Part shown: in pieces, positions 1 to 7,786 of the stretch
Layout: every line of letters starts with the position of its first letter
How positions within the stretch are numbered: position 1 is the stretch's first letter
Assembly (NCBI GenBank): GCA_004020875.1
Contig: SAPZ01000006.1
Span: forward strand, 1-64,000
DNA length: 64,000 nucleotides
Source of the DNA: Mesorhizobium sp.
GTDB lineage: Bacteria; Pseudomonadota; Alphaproteobacteria; Rhizobiales; Rhizobiaceae
Direction of reading: 5' to 3'
Notes under the pieces: generated by a model
What the model saw: the letters and a program-made list of their open reading frames with translations, nothing else
The model's database searches: none
What the model was told of the DNA's origin: nothing
Translations under genes and position numbers: made by a program

Positions 1-604
1 CCTGCGCGCCCATGACGGCATACTTGCCTTCAAGCAGGAAGCAGGGCACGCCGGTGATGCCCATGCGCGAGGCGGTGGCGATCTCGTTGCGGACGGCCTC
101 GACGTCCGCGTCGGTCGGCAGCAGCGTCTCGACCACCGATGCATCCATGCCGGCCTCGCCGGCAGCCTTCGCCAGCACGGCATGGTCGCCAATATTGGCG
201 CCTTCCTCGAAGTTCAGCTGGAAGAGGCGGCGCACCAGCCGGTTCTGCACATCTTCGCCCGCGGCGCCGGCCCAGCGGATGACGCGATGCGCGTCCAGCG
301 TGTTGGCGGCGACCTTGATGGCGCCGAATGCGAAGCGGATTCCCTCGACGTCGCCGAGCGGCTCGATGCGCGCGTGAATCTGTTGAACGCGTTCCTCGCT
401 GCCGAACTTGCCGAGCATGTACTTGCGGCGATCCATGCCTCCAGGCGGGATGGTCGGATCGAGCTGGAATGGTCGCCAACTGACACGCACGTCGACGTCG
501 CCTGCGGCAGCAATGGCTTTGTCCAGCCGCTTCTGGCCGATGAAGCACCAGGGGCAGACGACATCGGACACAACATCGACAGTGATGGAGTTCTCGGCGC
601 TCAT
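1..604 (-). CDS. DsbA-family (FrnE-like) thiol oxidoreductase, C-terminus cut by window edge
   Basis: A continuous frame reads leftward from the ATG at 604 to the window edge, giving about 201 residues with no stop. The N-terminus carries a thioredoxin-fold strand followed by CPWC at residues 18-21, the redox-active CxxC of the DsbA/FrnE group. Further on it has the GITGVPCF segment with the cis-proline typical of the fold. FrnE-type proteins are usually 210-230 residues, so only a short tail is missing. There is no signal peptide, which suits a cytoplasmic FrnE-like isomerase rather than a periplasmic DsbA. It starts 40 bp downstream of the solute-binding protein gene and may be cotranscribed with it. 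The family call is firm; the substrate is unknown. Confidence 0.85.
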   Translation of the reverse strand, partial: MSAENSITVDVVSDVVCPWCFIGQKRLDKAIAAAGDVDVRVSWRPFQLDPTIPPGGMDRRKYMLGKFGSEERVQQIHARIEPLGDVEGIRFAFGAIKVAANTLDAHRVIRWAGAAGEDVQNRLVRRLFQLNFEEGANIGDHAVLAKAAGEAGMDASVVETLLPTDADVEAVRNEIATASRMGITGVPCFLLEGKYAVMGAQ

Positions 605-644
605 GCTCGTCTCCTGTTTGGTCTCGATTGGGGCTGGGCTTGCG

Positions 645-2465
645 TCAGTTGGGCTTTCGCCACCAGGTCGGCAACTGATAGCCGAATATGGGGGTCTTTT
701 GCGGATGTTCCAGAAAACTCCAGTAAGCGAGCCATTGCTGCGTGTTGTATTGCATCGGCACGATATAGTTGCCTGATATCAGAAGCCGGTCGAGCACACG
801 GACGGCAGCGACATAATCTTCCTTGGTACGAGCGTTCAGCATCGCGTCGATCGCGGCGTCGATCGCGGGATCGGCGACGCCGGCGAGATTGAACGACCCT
901 TCTGTTTTAGCTGCGACCGATCCCCAGCGGCCGAGTTGCTCGCTGCCGGGCGACAGGGAGTTGCTGAAGCCGCTGGTGCCGATCAGCACCTCGAAGTCGT
1001 AACGCTGCTTGCGCGACTGGATCTGGTCGCCGTCGAGCGCTCGGATGCCGACGTCGATGCCGATCTTCTCCAGCGTGCGCTGGTAGATCGCCGCCAGCCG
1101 CTCTTCATCCTGCGATGAGGTCAGGATCTCGAAGCCAAAAGGGTTTCCCTGCGGGTCGAGCATCTTGCCGTCTTGCACGCGAAATCCGGCGCTCTTCAAC
1201 AATTCGAAGGCCGCCTTGAGCACCTTGCGATCTTGGCCCGAACCATCCGTCACGGGCGGCCGCCAGGTGCCGTCGATCACGTCCGGCGGCACACGGCCGG
1301 GGTAGGGGGCAAGCAGGGCCTTTTCGCGATCGTCGGCCGGGTGACCGAGCGCGGACAGGTCGGAGTTCTGCCAATAGCTCATGGTGCGGTTGAACTTGCC
1401 GCCGAAGAGGTTCTTGTTTGCCCATTCGAAGTCGTAAAGCATGCCGAGCGCGCGGCGCACGACCGGATTGGCGAATTTCGGCAGCCTGGTGTTGAACAGG
1501 AAACCGGTCACCACCGGGGGAATACCGGTGTCGAAATACTCTTCCTTCACATCGCCCCTTCGGAAGGCTGGAAAGTCGATGTCGCGCTCACGCTTGACCG
1601 GATCGGTCTCGTCATCGAGGGCGCAGATGCCTTTCTTGAATGCCTCCGTCTTGGCATTTGCGTTGAGAAAATACTCGATGGTGACCTGGTCGAAATTATC
1701 GAAGCCGCGCTTGGACGGGACGTCCTTGCCCCAGTAGCCCGGATTGCGCTTGAAGACGATGCGCTGCCCGGGCAGCACCTTGTCCACGGTGTAGGGTCCG
1801 CTGCCGATCAGCGGTTTCAACGTGGTCTTGTCGAACGTGTCCTTGTCGAAGGCGTGCTTGGGGACGATCGGCGTCAGCGCGACGATCAGCGGGAATTCGC
1901 GGTTGGCCTTGTCGTTGAAGGTGAATTTCACGCTGTGCTCGCCGGTCTTCTCCAGCTTGGCGATCATGCTCATGCGGTCGCTATAGGGTGGGCGACCCTT
2001 GTCCTTGAAAACGTCGTAGGTGAACAGCACGTCCTCCGGCGTTACCGGCTGGCCGTCCGACCATTTCGCGTTGGGATTGAGATGGAACTCGATCGACTTG
2101 CGATCCGGATCCATGTCGGCGCTGTCGGCAAGCAGACCATAGAGGCTGAAAGGCTCGTTGTAGTTGCGCTGCATCAGCGGCTCGAAGACGAGGTTGCCGT
2201 AAACGGTATCAATCATCCCGCGCGCCGTGGTGCGCAGGCTTTTCAGGATGAAGGGGTTGAGGTTGTCGAAAGAGCCGACCACGCAATAGGTGACGCTCCC
2301 CCCTTTCGGCGCATCCGGGTTGACGTAGTCGAAATGCTGGTAGTCGGGCGGCAGCGCCGGCTCGCCCTGCATGGCTATGCCGTGCTTCGGCTCCGACCGC
2401 GCCGGAAGGAGTGCAAGAGCCAGAAACGAGGTCGCGGCAATCAGCCGAACCAGAACGCGGTCCAT
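645..2465 (-). CDS. ABC transporter substrate-binding protein, family 5 (YejA-like peptide binder)
   Basis: 606 residues with a clear export signal (basic start, hydrophobic stretch to about residue 22, ending ALLPARSE). The mature protein has the family-5 pattern: PDAPKGGSVTY near the N-terminus, the WSDGQPVTPEDV segment, and IGSGPYTVDKVLPGQ. These proteins capture oligopeptides in the periplasm for an ABC importer; YejA is the closest named type. No permease or ATPase gene lies downstream, where a thiol oxidoreductase gene follows, so this is an orphan binding protein in this window. The ATG at 2465 is directly followed by the signal sequence. The peptide-binding role is inferred from the family. 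Confidence 0.9.
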   Translation of the reverse strand: MDRVLVRLIAATSFLALALLPARSEPKHGIAMQGEPALPPDYQHFDYVNPDAPKGGSVTYCVVGSFDNLNPFILKSLRTTARGMIDTVYGNLVFEPLMQRNYNEPFSLYGLLADSADMDPDRKSIEFHLNPNAKWSDGQPVTPEDVLFTYDVFKDKGRPPYSDRMSMIAKLEKTGEHSVKFTFNDKANREFPLIVALTPIVPKHAFDKDTFDKTTLKPLIGSGPYTVDKVLPGQRIVFKRNPGYWGKDVPSKRGFDNFDQVTIEYFLNANAKTEAFKKGICALDDETDPVKRERDIDFPAFRRGDVKEEYFDTGIPPVVTGFLFNTRLPKFANPVVRRALGMLYDFEWANKNLFGGKFNRTMSYWQNSDLSALGHPADDREKALLAPYPGRVPPDVIDGTWRPPVTDGSGQDRKVLKAAFELLKSAGFRVQDGKMLDPQGNPFGFEILTSSQDEERLAAIYQRTLEKIGIDVGIRALDGDQIQSRKQRYDFEVLIGTSGFSNSLSPGSEQLGRWGSVAAKTEGSFNLAGVADPAIDAAIDAMLNARTKEDYVAAVRVLDRLLISGNYIVPMQYNTQQWLAYWSFLEHPQKTPIFGYQLPTWWRKPN

Positions 2466-2673
2466 GACCGTCTCCCTGCCGGGCAGCTTTGTGATTCGCC
2501 ATGCACCCTAGTGCATTTCGCCACCCGATTGAATCGGCGCGCTGACGGGAATCGGGTTCTCCTGCTACATCGCGGATCGATGCTCGCTCCGGGGGACACG
2601 AAACCACGAAGAAATCGCGGAAACCGGGCTGGATTCGACGTCGCTGGCAGTGTAACACGCGCTCCGAAGTCAT

Positions 2674-2698
2674 CCTGTTGCCTCATTTGGGCAACAGG
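2674..2698. promoter_or_regulatory. Perfect 9-bp hairpin in the leader of the ialB-family gene
   Basis: CCTGTTGCC and GGCAACAGG form a perfect 9-bp inverted repeat with a 7-nt loop, 63 bp before the start codon of the downstream gene. It lies in the 296-bp divergent gap between the yejA-like and ialB-family genes. There is no T-run, so it is not a typical terminator. An operator or mRNA leader hairpin is possible; the function is unproven. Nothing else gene-like is seen in this gap. Confidence 0.35.
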
Positions 2699-2761
2699 TA
2701 GCTGGACCGCACGGCACGAAGAAGCCGGTCCCCGGGATCATTTGAGAGGAAAGTGCACCAT

Positions 2762-3382
2762 ATGACGATCAACGCGTACCGCCTTTCGGTGCTGGCCGCA
2801 GGCGTGGTCGGCGTTCTGGGCGCCGGGCTTTTCACCGCCTCGGCTCAACAGCAGCCGCAGATCCCGCAGGGCTGGTTCAAGGCCTGCACCAAGCAGGAAG
2901 ACGTCGATATCTGCAACGTGCAGAACATCGTCACCGCCGGCAACGGCCAGCTCGTCACGGGCGTCAGCCTGATCGAGCTCAAGGGCAAGGTGAACCGCAA
3001 GGTCTTCCAGGTCACGGTCCCGACCGGTCGTCTCGTTCCTCCGGGCATTGCGCTGCAGATCGATTCCGGCAAGGCGCAGAAGCTCGACTATGTGATCTGC
3101 TTCCCGGATCGCTGCGTGGCGGAAGTGCCGCTAAGCGACCAGCTCGTCGCTTCCTTCAAGAAGGGGCAGGGCATCACGCTCACCTCGATCAACTTCCAGA
3201 ACCAGCCGAACCCGATCAAGATCGCGCTCAGCGGTTTCAGCGGCGCCTATGACGGCCCGCCGCTGCAGCAATCGGACATTGAGGACCGGCAGAAGAAGCT
3301 GCAGGACTTCGTCGCCAAGAACAACCAGGATTTCGCCAAGAAGCTCAAGGACGAGCAGGACAAGGCCAAGACCGCGAACTGA
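2762..3382 (+). CDS. Invasion-associated locus B (IalB) family protein
   Basis: 206 residues from the ATG at 2762. A GTG at 2753 is possible, but GAGAGGA at 2744-2750 is spaced for the ATG. A signal peptide ends near FTASAQQQ. The mature protein matches the IalB family, with PQGWFKACTKQED, a cysteine pair pattern (C..DICNV and VICFPDRCVAEVPL), and a hydrophobic GIALQIDSGK segment. IalB is known from Bartonella erythrocyte invasion, but homologues are common in non-pathogenic Rhizobiales, where the role is unknown and probably at the cell envelope. The last 40 residues are charged and helical (DRQKKLQDFVAKN to the end). A strong terminator follows. Confidence 0.85.
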   Translation: MTINAYRLSVLAAGVVGVLGAGLFTASAQQQPQIPQGWFKACTKQEDVDICNVQNIVTAGNGQLVTGVSLIELKGKVNRKVFQVTVPTGRLVPPGIALQIDSGKAQKLDYVICFPDRCVAEVPLSDQLVASFKKGQGITLTSINFQNQPNPIKIALSGFSGAYDGPPLQQSDIEDRQKKLQDFVAKNNQDFAKKLKDEQDKAKTAN

Positions 3383-3406
3383 TCGCGCAAGCGCATTCTC
3401 GGACAC

Positions 3407-3436
3407 AAAAAAGCGGGGCATTTGCCCCGCTTTTTT
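3407..3436. terminator. Bidirectional rho-independent terminator
   Basis: A 14-bp perfect stem (AAAAAAGCGGGGCA with TGCCCCGCTTTTTT) and a TT loop has an A-run on one side and a T-run on the other. It can therefore serve both the ialB-family gene and the convergent hspQ gene. Confidence 0.9.
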
Positions 3437-3457
3437 GTTGCTTCAAGGCCGCTGCAT

Positions 3458-3781
3458 TCAATGCTTCGACTGGCGCTTAGGCTCGTAGCGGCCGTCAGGC
3501 AGCTTTTCGAACATCTCGCCGATTTGGGGGTGCCGCACCGGCTCGCCCGACCGGTCCTCGAGCAGGTTCTGCTCGGAAACATAGGCGATGTATTCGGTCT
3601 CCGAGTTTTCCGCCAGAAGATGGTAGAAAGGCTGGTCCTTGCGCGGCCGCACGTCGGCGGGAATGGCTTCGTACCACTCCTCGGTGTTGGCGAATTCGGG
3701 ATCGACGTCGAAGATCACGCCGCGGAACGGAAACAGCCTGTGGCGAACCACTTGCCCGATCGAGAACTTGGCCGTTTTCAT
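3458..3781 (-). CDS. hspQ: HspQ / YccV-like heat-shock, hemimethylated-DNA-binding domain protein
   Basis: 107 residues from the ATG at 3781; an in-frame GTG at 3793 is an alternative start. The protein is a single YccV-like domain: FSIGQVVRHRLFPFRGVIFDVDPEF, then EEWYEAIP and QPFYHLLAE, ending with YVSEQNLL. HspQ acts in proteolysis control in Escherichia coli, where it is a Lon substrate and enhancer; in alphaproteobacteria the role is inferred. It is convergent with the ialB-family gene and shares the terminator. The upstream 220 bp contain the repeated word AAGGCGCCT but no recognisable heat-shock promoter. Confidence 0.85.
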   Translation of the reverse strand: MKTAKFSIGQVVRHRLFPFRGVIFDVDPEFANTEEWYEAIPADVRPRKDQPFYHLLAENSETEYIAYVSEQNLLEDRSGEPVRHPQIGEMFEKLPDGRYEPKRQSKH

Positions 3782-4005
3782 CGCATTCACCACTCAGGTT
3801 CCAAGGCGCCTTTCGTGGCTGCGCACAAGGCGCCTAAGACCTTGAATTTACACGTCACGCTGCCAGAAATCGACCCCGACTTTCGGCTTGGGCCTATTTG
3901 GCGTAGCCGCTGCCGTAATTCAATGACCGCACTCCATGTTGCAAGCCGCGGATGGGCGATGCGTAAACTTTCGCGGACGGCGTGGAAAGACGCGGCGATC
4001 GGCTT

Positions 4006-5217
4006 CTAATGCTCGACCTCTTTCCTTAGGCCGCCGGCAATGGCGCGAAAGCCGCTGCCCGGCCGCAACCCCTCGCGCATAAAGAAGGCCCGCAGCGGCG
4101 CGAAGCTGCCGAGCGCATTGAGGCCGGCGCTGCGCGCCAGCTGTGCGGGCAGCATGTCGGACAACAGCGACATGTTGAGCAGGTTCACCGCACCGCTGCG
4201 CGCCCATATGTCGGGCCGGCGCCTGGTGTCATAGGCGGCAAGACTCCTGCTTGCACCCGGATCGTCGCGGTTTTCGCTGGCGATTCCTATCAGATCGTCG
4301 ATGTCCCTGATGCCCAGGTTGAGCCCTTGAGCGCCGATTGGCGGGAACACATGCGCCGCCTCGCCGACGAGCGCGACACGATTCTGCGCGAACCGGGCGG
4401 GCGAAGCCGCCGACAAAGGATAGATTTGGCGACCCGGCTCGACCGAGACCCGGCCAAGCACCGATTGCATCTGCTGCTCGATACGCTCCGACAGAGTTGC
4501 ATCGTCGAGCGCGGCAAGCTCCTGCGCCGTCTCCGGCTTTACCACCCAGACAAGGCTCGATCGCCTGCCGGGCAGCGGCACCTGGGTGAACGGCCCCGTT
4601 TCGGTATGGAACTCGGTCGAGACGAAGCCGTGGTCGCTGCGGTGGCCGAAATTGAGGACAAGCGCCGACTGCGGATAAGGGCGCGCAAAAGCGCGAATGC
4701 CGGCGGCTTCCCGCGCCGGAGACAGGCGCCCGTCGGCGGCGACCGCGAGCGACGCGGCGACTTCGCCGCCGTCGGCCAGCCTTGCACGGGCATGGTCGGC
4801 GTCGAGGCTCCAGGATTCGACCGTGGATTTCAGCCAATGAATGCGGTCATGCGCTGAAGCCGCCTTGGCGAGGACCGGAATAAGGGCGTTGTTCGGCAGA
4901 TTGAGGCCGAACTGTTCTTCGCCGATCTCGCTGGCGCGGAAGGTCACGGTCGGGCTGCGGATCAGCCGCCTTGTGGCGTCGACGATACGCATCACCTTGA
5001 GCGCCGCGGCCTGGGGCTTGAGCTCGGCAAGGACGCCCAGCCGTTCAAGAACCTTCAGGGCTGGGTTCATGAGGGCCGTGGTACGGCGGTCGGTGGTGTT
5101 GGCCTCGGGACCGACCAGCGTCACCTCAAAGCCTGCCTGGCCAAAGCCGAGCGCCGCTATAAGGCCGGCCGGACCGCTGCCGGCAACCAGGATGCGGGCT
5201 TTATCGTTGTGATCCAC
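4006..5217 (-). CDS. UbiH/UbiF/COQ6-family FAD-dependent hydroxylase
   Basis: About 403 residues if started at the GTG at 5217, which places the FAD-binding motif (ILVAGSGPAGL) near the N-terminus as usual for the family. A longer frame to 5292 exists but adds an unrelated leader. The second FAD signature reads VALVGEAAHVFPPIGAQGLNLGIRD, with GE replacing the common GD. The family hydroxylates ring positions in ubiquinone synthesis at the inner membrane. Length and both motifs fit; which ring position it acts on cannot be told from sequence. It is divergent from the DUF2182 gene. Confidence 0.88.
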   Translation of the reverse strand: MDHNDKARILVAGSGPAGLIAALGFGQAGFEVTLVGPEANTTDRRTTALMNPALKVLERLGVLAELKPQAAALKVMRIVDATRRLIRSPTVTFRASEIGEEQFGLNLPNNALIPVLAKAASAHDRIHWLKSTVESWSLDADHARARLADGGEVAASLAVAADGRLSPAREAAGIRAFARPYPQSALVLNFGHRSDHGFVSTEFHTETGPFTQVPLPGRRSSLVWVVKPETAQELAALDDATLSERIEQQMQSVLGRVSVEPGRQIYPLSAASPARFAQNRVALVGEAAHVFPPIGAQGLNLGIRDIDDLIGIASENRDDPGASRSLAAYDTRRRPDIWARSGAVNLLNMSLLSDMLPAQLARSAGLNALGSFAPLRAFFMREGLRPGSGFRAIAGGLRKEVEH

Positions 5218-5319
5218 GCCAAGCTTCCACGTTGGAAGGCGACCCGTCGGGCCTTTATCCAGGATATAGGTCAGATCAGCCGGCTTGATCAACGCGGCGA
5301 TTCAGCCCATTCGATTGCC

Positions 5320-6210
5320 ATGAGCGGGGAGCAGCAGGGTTTCAACCATCTCGACCGCGCCGGCCGCGCGACGGCCGGCGTGGCGCGGAGTCCGCTCTTT
5401 GCGGTCACGCTCACGGTGGGCGTCGCCATCGTCCTTGCATGGTCGCTTCTCGGCGCGATGGCGATCCGTGGCGCCGAAGGCAGCCCAGCCGGCAGACCCG
5501 GCGATATGCTTCTCAAAAGTCTCCCGGGCCTGCCTTTGCCGGATTTTCTCGACCGGTTCTTCGCTCTCTGCCTTGCGCCCGTGCCGCTTGCCGGCCCGGC
5601 TGGCCTGCAGGCGTTGGCGCTTGTGCTGATGTGGTTCCTGATGGCGGTGGCCACGATGCTGCCTTCCGCCGCGCCGCTGATCCGCACCTATTGCGAAATC
5701 GCCGACACGGCGAGGATTAAGGGCGAGCCGGTTGTTCATCCACTGGTGCTCGTTACCGGATACCTCACCACATGGCTTGGCGCGTCCGCGGCTTTTGCCG
5801 CGCTGACGCTCGCGGTCTACGCTTTTGCCGGTTCCGGCCGCATTCTGGATCCCGCCGTGGGCCTTGCCGGCGCCGCGGCGCTGCTTGTTGCAGGCCTTTA
5901 TCAATTCAGCGGTCTCAAACAGGCGTGCCTTGAAAAATGCCGCAACCCGTTCTCGATCCTTTTCGCCAATTGGAGCGCGAAACCGGGCCGCATCTTCCAC
6001 CTAGGATTGGAGCAGGGCGTCTGGTGCCTTGGCTGCTGCTGGGCGCTGATGCTGGTGATGTTCGCCGTCGGCGCGATGAACATCTTCTGGATGGCGCTGA
6101 TCGGACTGTTCACCCTGATCGAAAAACAGACCACCGGCAGGATGGCCAGCCGGGTTGCCGGTGCGATACTGCTTGTGTGGGCGGCTGCCCTGCTATTAGT
6201 TTCGGCGTAA
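5320..6210 (+). CDS. DUF2182 predicted metal-binding integral membrane protein
   Basis: 296 residues from the ATG at 5320 (MSGEQQGF); upstream in-frame starts would overlap the divergent ubiH-type gene. Several transmembrane stretches are visible (AVTLTVGVAIVLAWSLL, LALVLMWFLMAVATML, YLTTWLGASAAFAALTLAV, ALLVAGLYQFSGLKQACL, VWCLGCCWALMLVMFAVGAMN). Cysteine- and methionine-rich spots (KQACLEKCRNPF, CLGCCW, MLVMF) are the basis for the predicted metal-binding label of the family. The next gene, 12 bp on, is DUF1326, its habitual partner. The biochemical function is unknown. Confidence 0.82.
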   Translation: MSGEQQGFNHLDRAGRATAGVARSPLFAVTLTVGVAIVLAWSLLGAMAIRGAEGSPAGRPGDMLLKSLPGLPLPDFLDRFFALCLAPVPLAGPAGLQALALVLMWFLMAVATMLPSAAPLIRTYCEIADTARIKGEPVVHPLVLVTGYLTTWLGASAAFAALTLAVYAFAGSGRILDPAVGLAGAAALLVAGLYQFSGLKQACLEKCRNPFSILFANWSAKPGRIFHLGLEQGVWCLGCCWALMLVMFAVGAMNIFWMALIGLFTLIEKQTTGRMASRVAGAILLVWAAALLLVSA

Positions 6211-6222
6211 GGGGAGAATTCT

Positions 6223-6837
6223 ATGACCGACCAAAGCTGGGCGATGAAAGGCGAGCTGGTACTCTCCTGCAATTGCACGGTTTTCTGCCCTTGCGTGCTG
6301 TCGCTCGGCAGCCACCCGCCGACGGAAGGCTACTGCCAGACCTGGGCCGGCTTCCGCATCGATGCCGGCCATTACGGCGAGACCGATCTTTCGGGTCTCA
6401 ATCTCGGCCTGATCATGGAAATTCCCGGCTATATGAGCCGCGGCAACTGGACCGCCGGCCTGTTCATCGACAAGCGGGCGTCGGTCTATGCGGTGAAGGC
6501 ACTGACCAAAATCTTCACCGGCAAGGCCGGCGGCACCACGTCGCTGCTGTCGATCCTTGTCGGGAAATTCCTCGGCGTCGAGCAGGTGCCGATCACCTAT
6601 GAGACGCGTGACAGGACGCGCGTCTTCCAGATACCGAAGATCATCGACGGCGCGGTGACGCCGATCACGGGCAAGGACCGCGAGAAGGATACGGTGATCA
6701 CCAATTCCGAATATTGGATCGCGCCGGAAATCATCGTGGCGAAGTCCGACAAGAGCAAGATGCGCGCCTTCGGCCGCAACTGGAATTTTGCCGGCCGATC
6801 AGCCGAGATCTGCAAGCTGGACTGGCGGGGACCGTGA
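6223..6837 (+). CDS. DUF1326 domain protein with Cys-rich N-terminus
   Basis: 204 residues. The N-terminus has CNCTVFCPC (residues 17-25), a tight four-cysteine cluster that looks like a metal or redox site, followed by the DUF1326 fold (YCQTWAGFRIDAGHYG, GNWTAGLFIDKRAS). No signal peptide is seen. It follows the DUF2182 gene by 12 bp after an AAGGGGAG ribosome site and overlaps the start of the phosphatidylcholine synthase gene (GTGA). The DUF2182/DUF1326 pair is widespread but uncharacterised; a membrane metal-handling pair is inference. Confidence 0.82.
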   Translation: MTDQSWAMKGELVLSCNCTVFCPCVLSLGSHPPTEGYCQTWAGFRIDAGHYGETDLSGLNLGLIMEIPGYMSRGNWTAGLFIDKRASVYAVKALTKIFTGKAGGTTSLLSILVGKFLGVEQVPITYETRDRTRVFQIPKIIDGAVTPITGKDREKDTVITNSEYWIAPEIIVAKSDKSKMRAFGRNWNFAGRSAEICKLDWRGP

Positions 6838-7652
6838 GCAAGAACACAACGGCCAGGAAAGCGGCGAGGAAGATCGCGCAACGGATCCCGTTGCCGAAGA
6901 AGAAGGTGACGTGGCCGCAGGCGCGCGCGTTCTCCGTTCATCTGCTGACTGCGTCGGGATCGTTCCTGGCCTTCCTGTCGCTGGTGGCGGCGAGCGAGGA
7001 ACGCTGGACGGCGATGTTCTGGTGGCTGGGGCTGGCGCTGTTCGTTGACGGCATCGACGGCCCGATCGCCAGGAAGCTCGAGGTCAAGGAAATCCTGCCA
7101 ACGTGGTCGGGCGAACTCCTCGACAACATCATCGACTACGTCACTTACGTGCTCATTCCGGCTTTTGCGCTTTATCAGCGCGGCTTCATGGGCGAGAACC
7201 TGTCCTTCCTGTCGGCGGCCATCATCGTTGTCTCCAGCGCCATCTACTATGCCGACACCGGCATGAAGACGAAGGAGAACTTCTTCAAGGGTTTTCCGGT
7301 CGTGTGGAACATGGTGGTGTTCACTCTCTTCGTCATCGCCCCAGGGCAATGGGTGTCTTTCGCCGTGGTTGTGGTGGCAGGCGTCTTGACCTTCCTGCCG
7401 ATCAACTTCATCCACCCGGTGCGCGTCGTGAGGTTGCGGCCGATCAATCTCGGCATGACGCTTCTGTGGTGCGCCTTCGGCGCGTTGGCGCTGGCGCAGG
7501 CAGCCCTTGCAGCCTTCTATGACAGGATCGGCGTTCTCAGCGAACAGGTGAGCGATTTCACCAAGATCGGCATCACCATCACCGGCCTCTATCTCGCCTG
7601 CATCGGGGGCATCATGCAGATGTTCCCGAATCTGGGCGCCAGGAAGCCCTGA
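6834..7652 (+). CDS. pcs: Phosphatidylcholine synthase (CDP-alcohol phosphotransferase)
   Basis: 272 residues from the GTG at 6834, which overlaps the previous stop (GTGA), so translation is probably coupled. The protein condenses choline with CDP-diacylglycerol to make phosphatidylcholine in the inner membrane (EC 2.7.8.24), a hallmark of rhizobia and relatives. It carries the CDP-alcohol phosphotransferase motif in the form DGIDGPIAR then GELLDNIID, and about eight hydrophobic segments. Length fits Pcs. A longer upstream frame exists but lies within the DUF1326 gene. A terminator follows immediately. Confidence 0.93.
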   Translation: MSKNTTARKAARKIAQRIPLPKKKVTWPQARAFSVHLLTASGSFLAFLSLVAASEERWTAMFWWLGLALFVDGIDGPIARKLEVKEILPTWSGELLDNIIDYVTYVLIPAFALYQRGFMGENLSFLSAAIIVVSSAIYYADTGMKTKENFFKGFPVVWNMVVFTLFVIAPGQWVSFAVVVVAGVLTFLPINFIHPVRVVRLRPINLGMTLLWCAFGALALAQAALAAFYDRIGVLSEQVSDFTKIGITITGLYLACIGGIMQMFPNLGARKP

Positions 7653-7671
7653 TCCTGGATCAGGATTTTTG
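7651..7671 (+). terminator. Terminator after pcs
   Basis: ATCCTG-GAT-CAGGAT hairpin followed by TTTTT, starting at the pcs stop codon. Confidence 0.7.
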
Positions 7672-7717
7672 CGATCGAATGATCATCCTGAGCTGAAAGA
7701 TCCATCGGCGCGTGACC

Positions 7718-7744
7718 TTCCGAAACCGGTTCGCCTTTTCGGAA
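7718..7744. repeat. Small palindrome resembling a rhizobial intergenic repeat half
   Basis: TTCCGAAA and TTTCGGAA form an 8-bp inverted repeat around an 11-nt GC-rich loop in the pcs-qor gap. The wording (CCGAAA-ccggtt-TTTCGG) is like the inner arm of the larger repeat before ispDF (GCCGAAAA/TTTTCGGC), so it may be a remnant of the same repeat family. Confidence 0.4.
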
Positions 7745-7786
7745 CCACGTTCCACATTGTGTATGTACTCTTCAGGGAATTGAGCG

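Noticed and set aside
1173..2765. 530-codon frame opposite the yejA-like gene
   Set aside because: High-GC antisense shadow with no domain pattern; the minus-strand gene has a signal peptide and family motifs.
5218..5292. Longer start for the UbiH-type protein
   Set aside because: Adds 25 residues unlike the family and places the FAD motif too far from the N-terminus.
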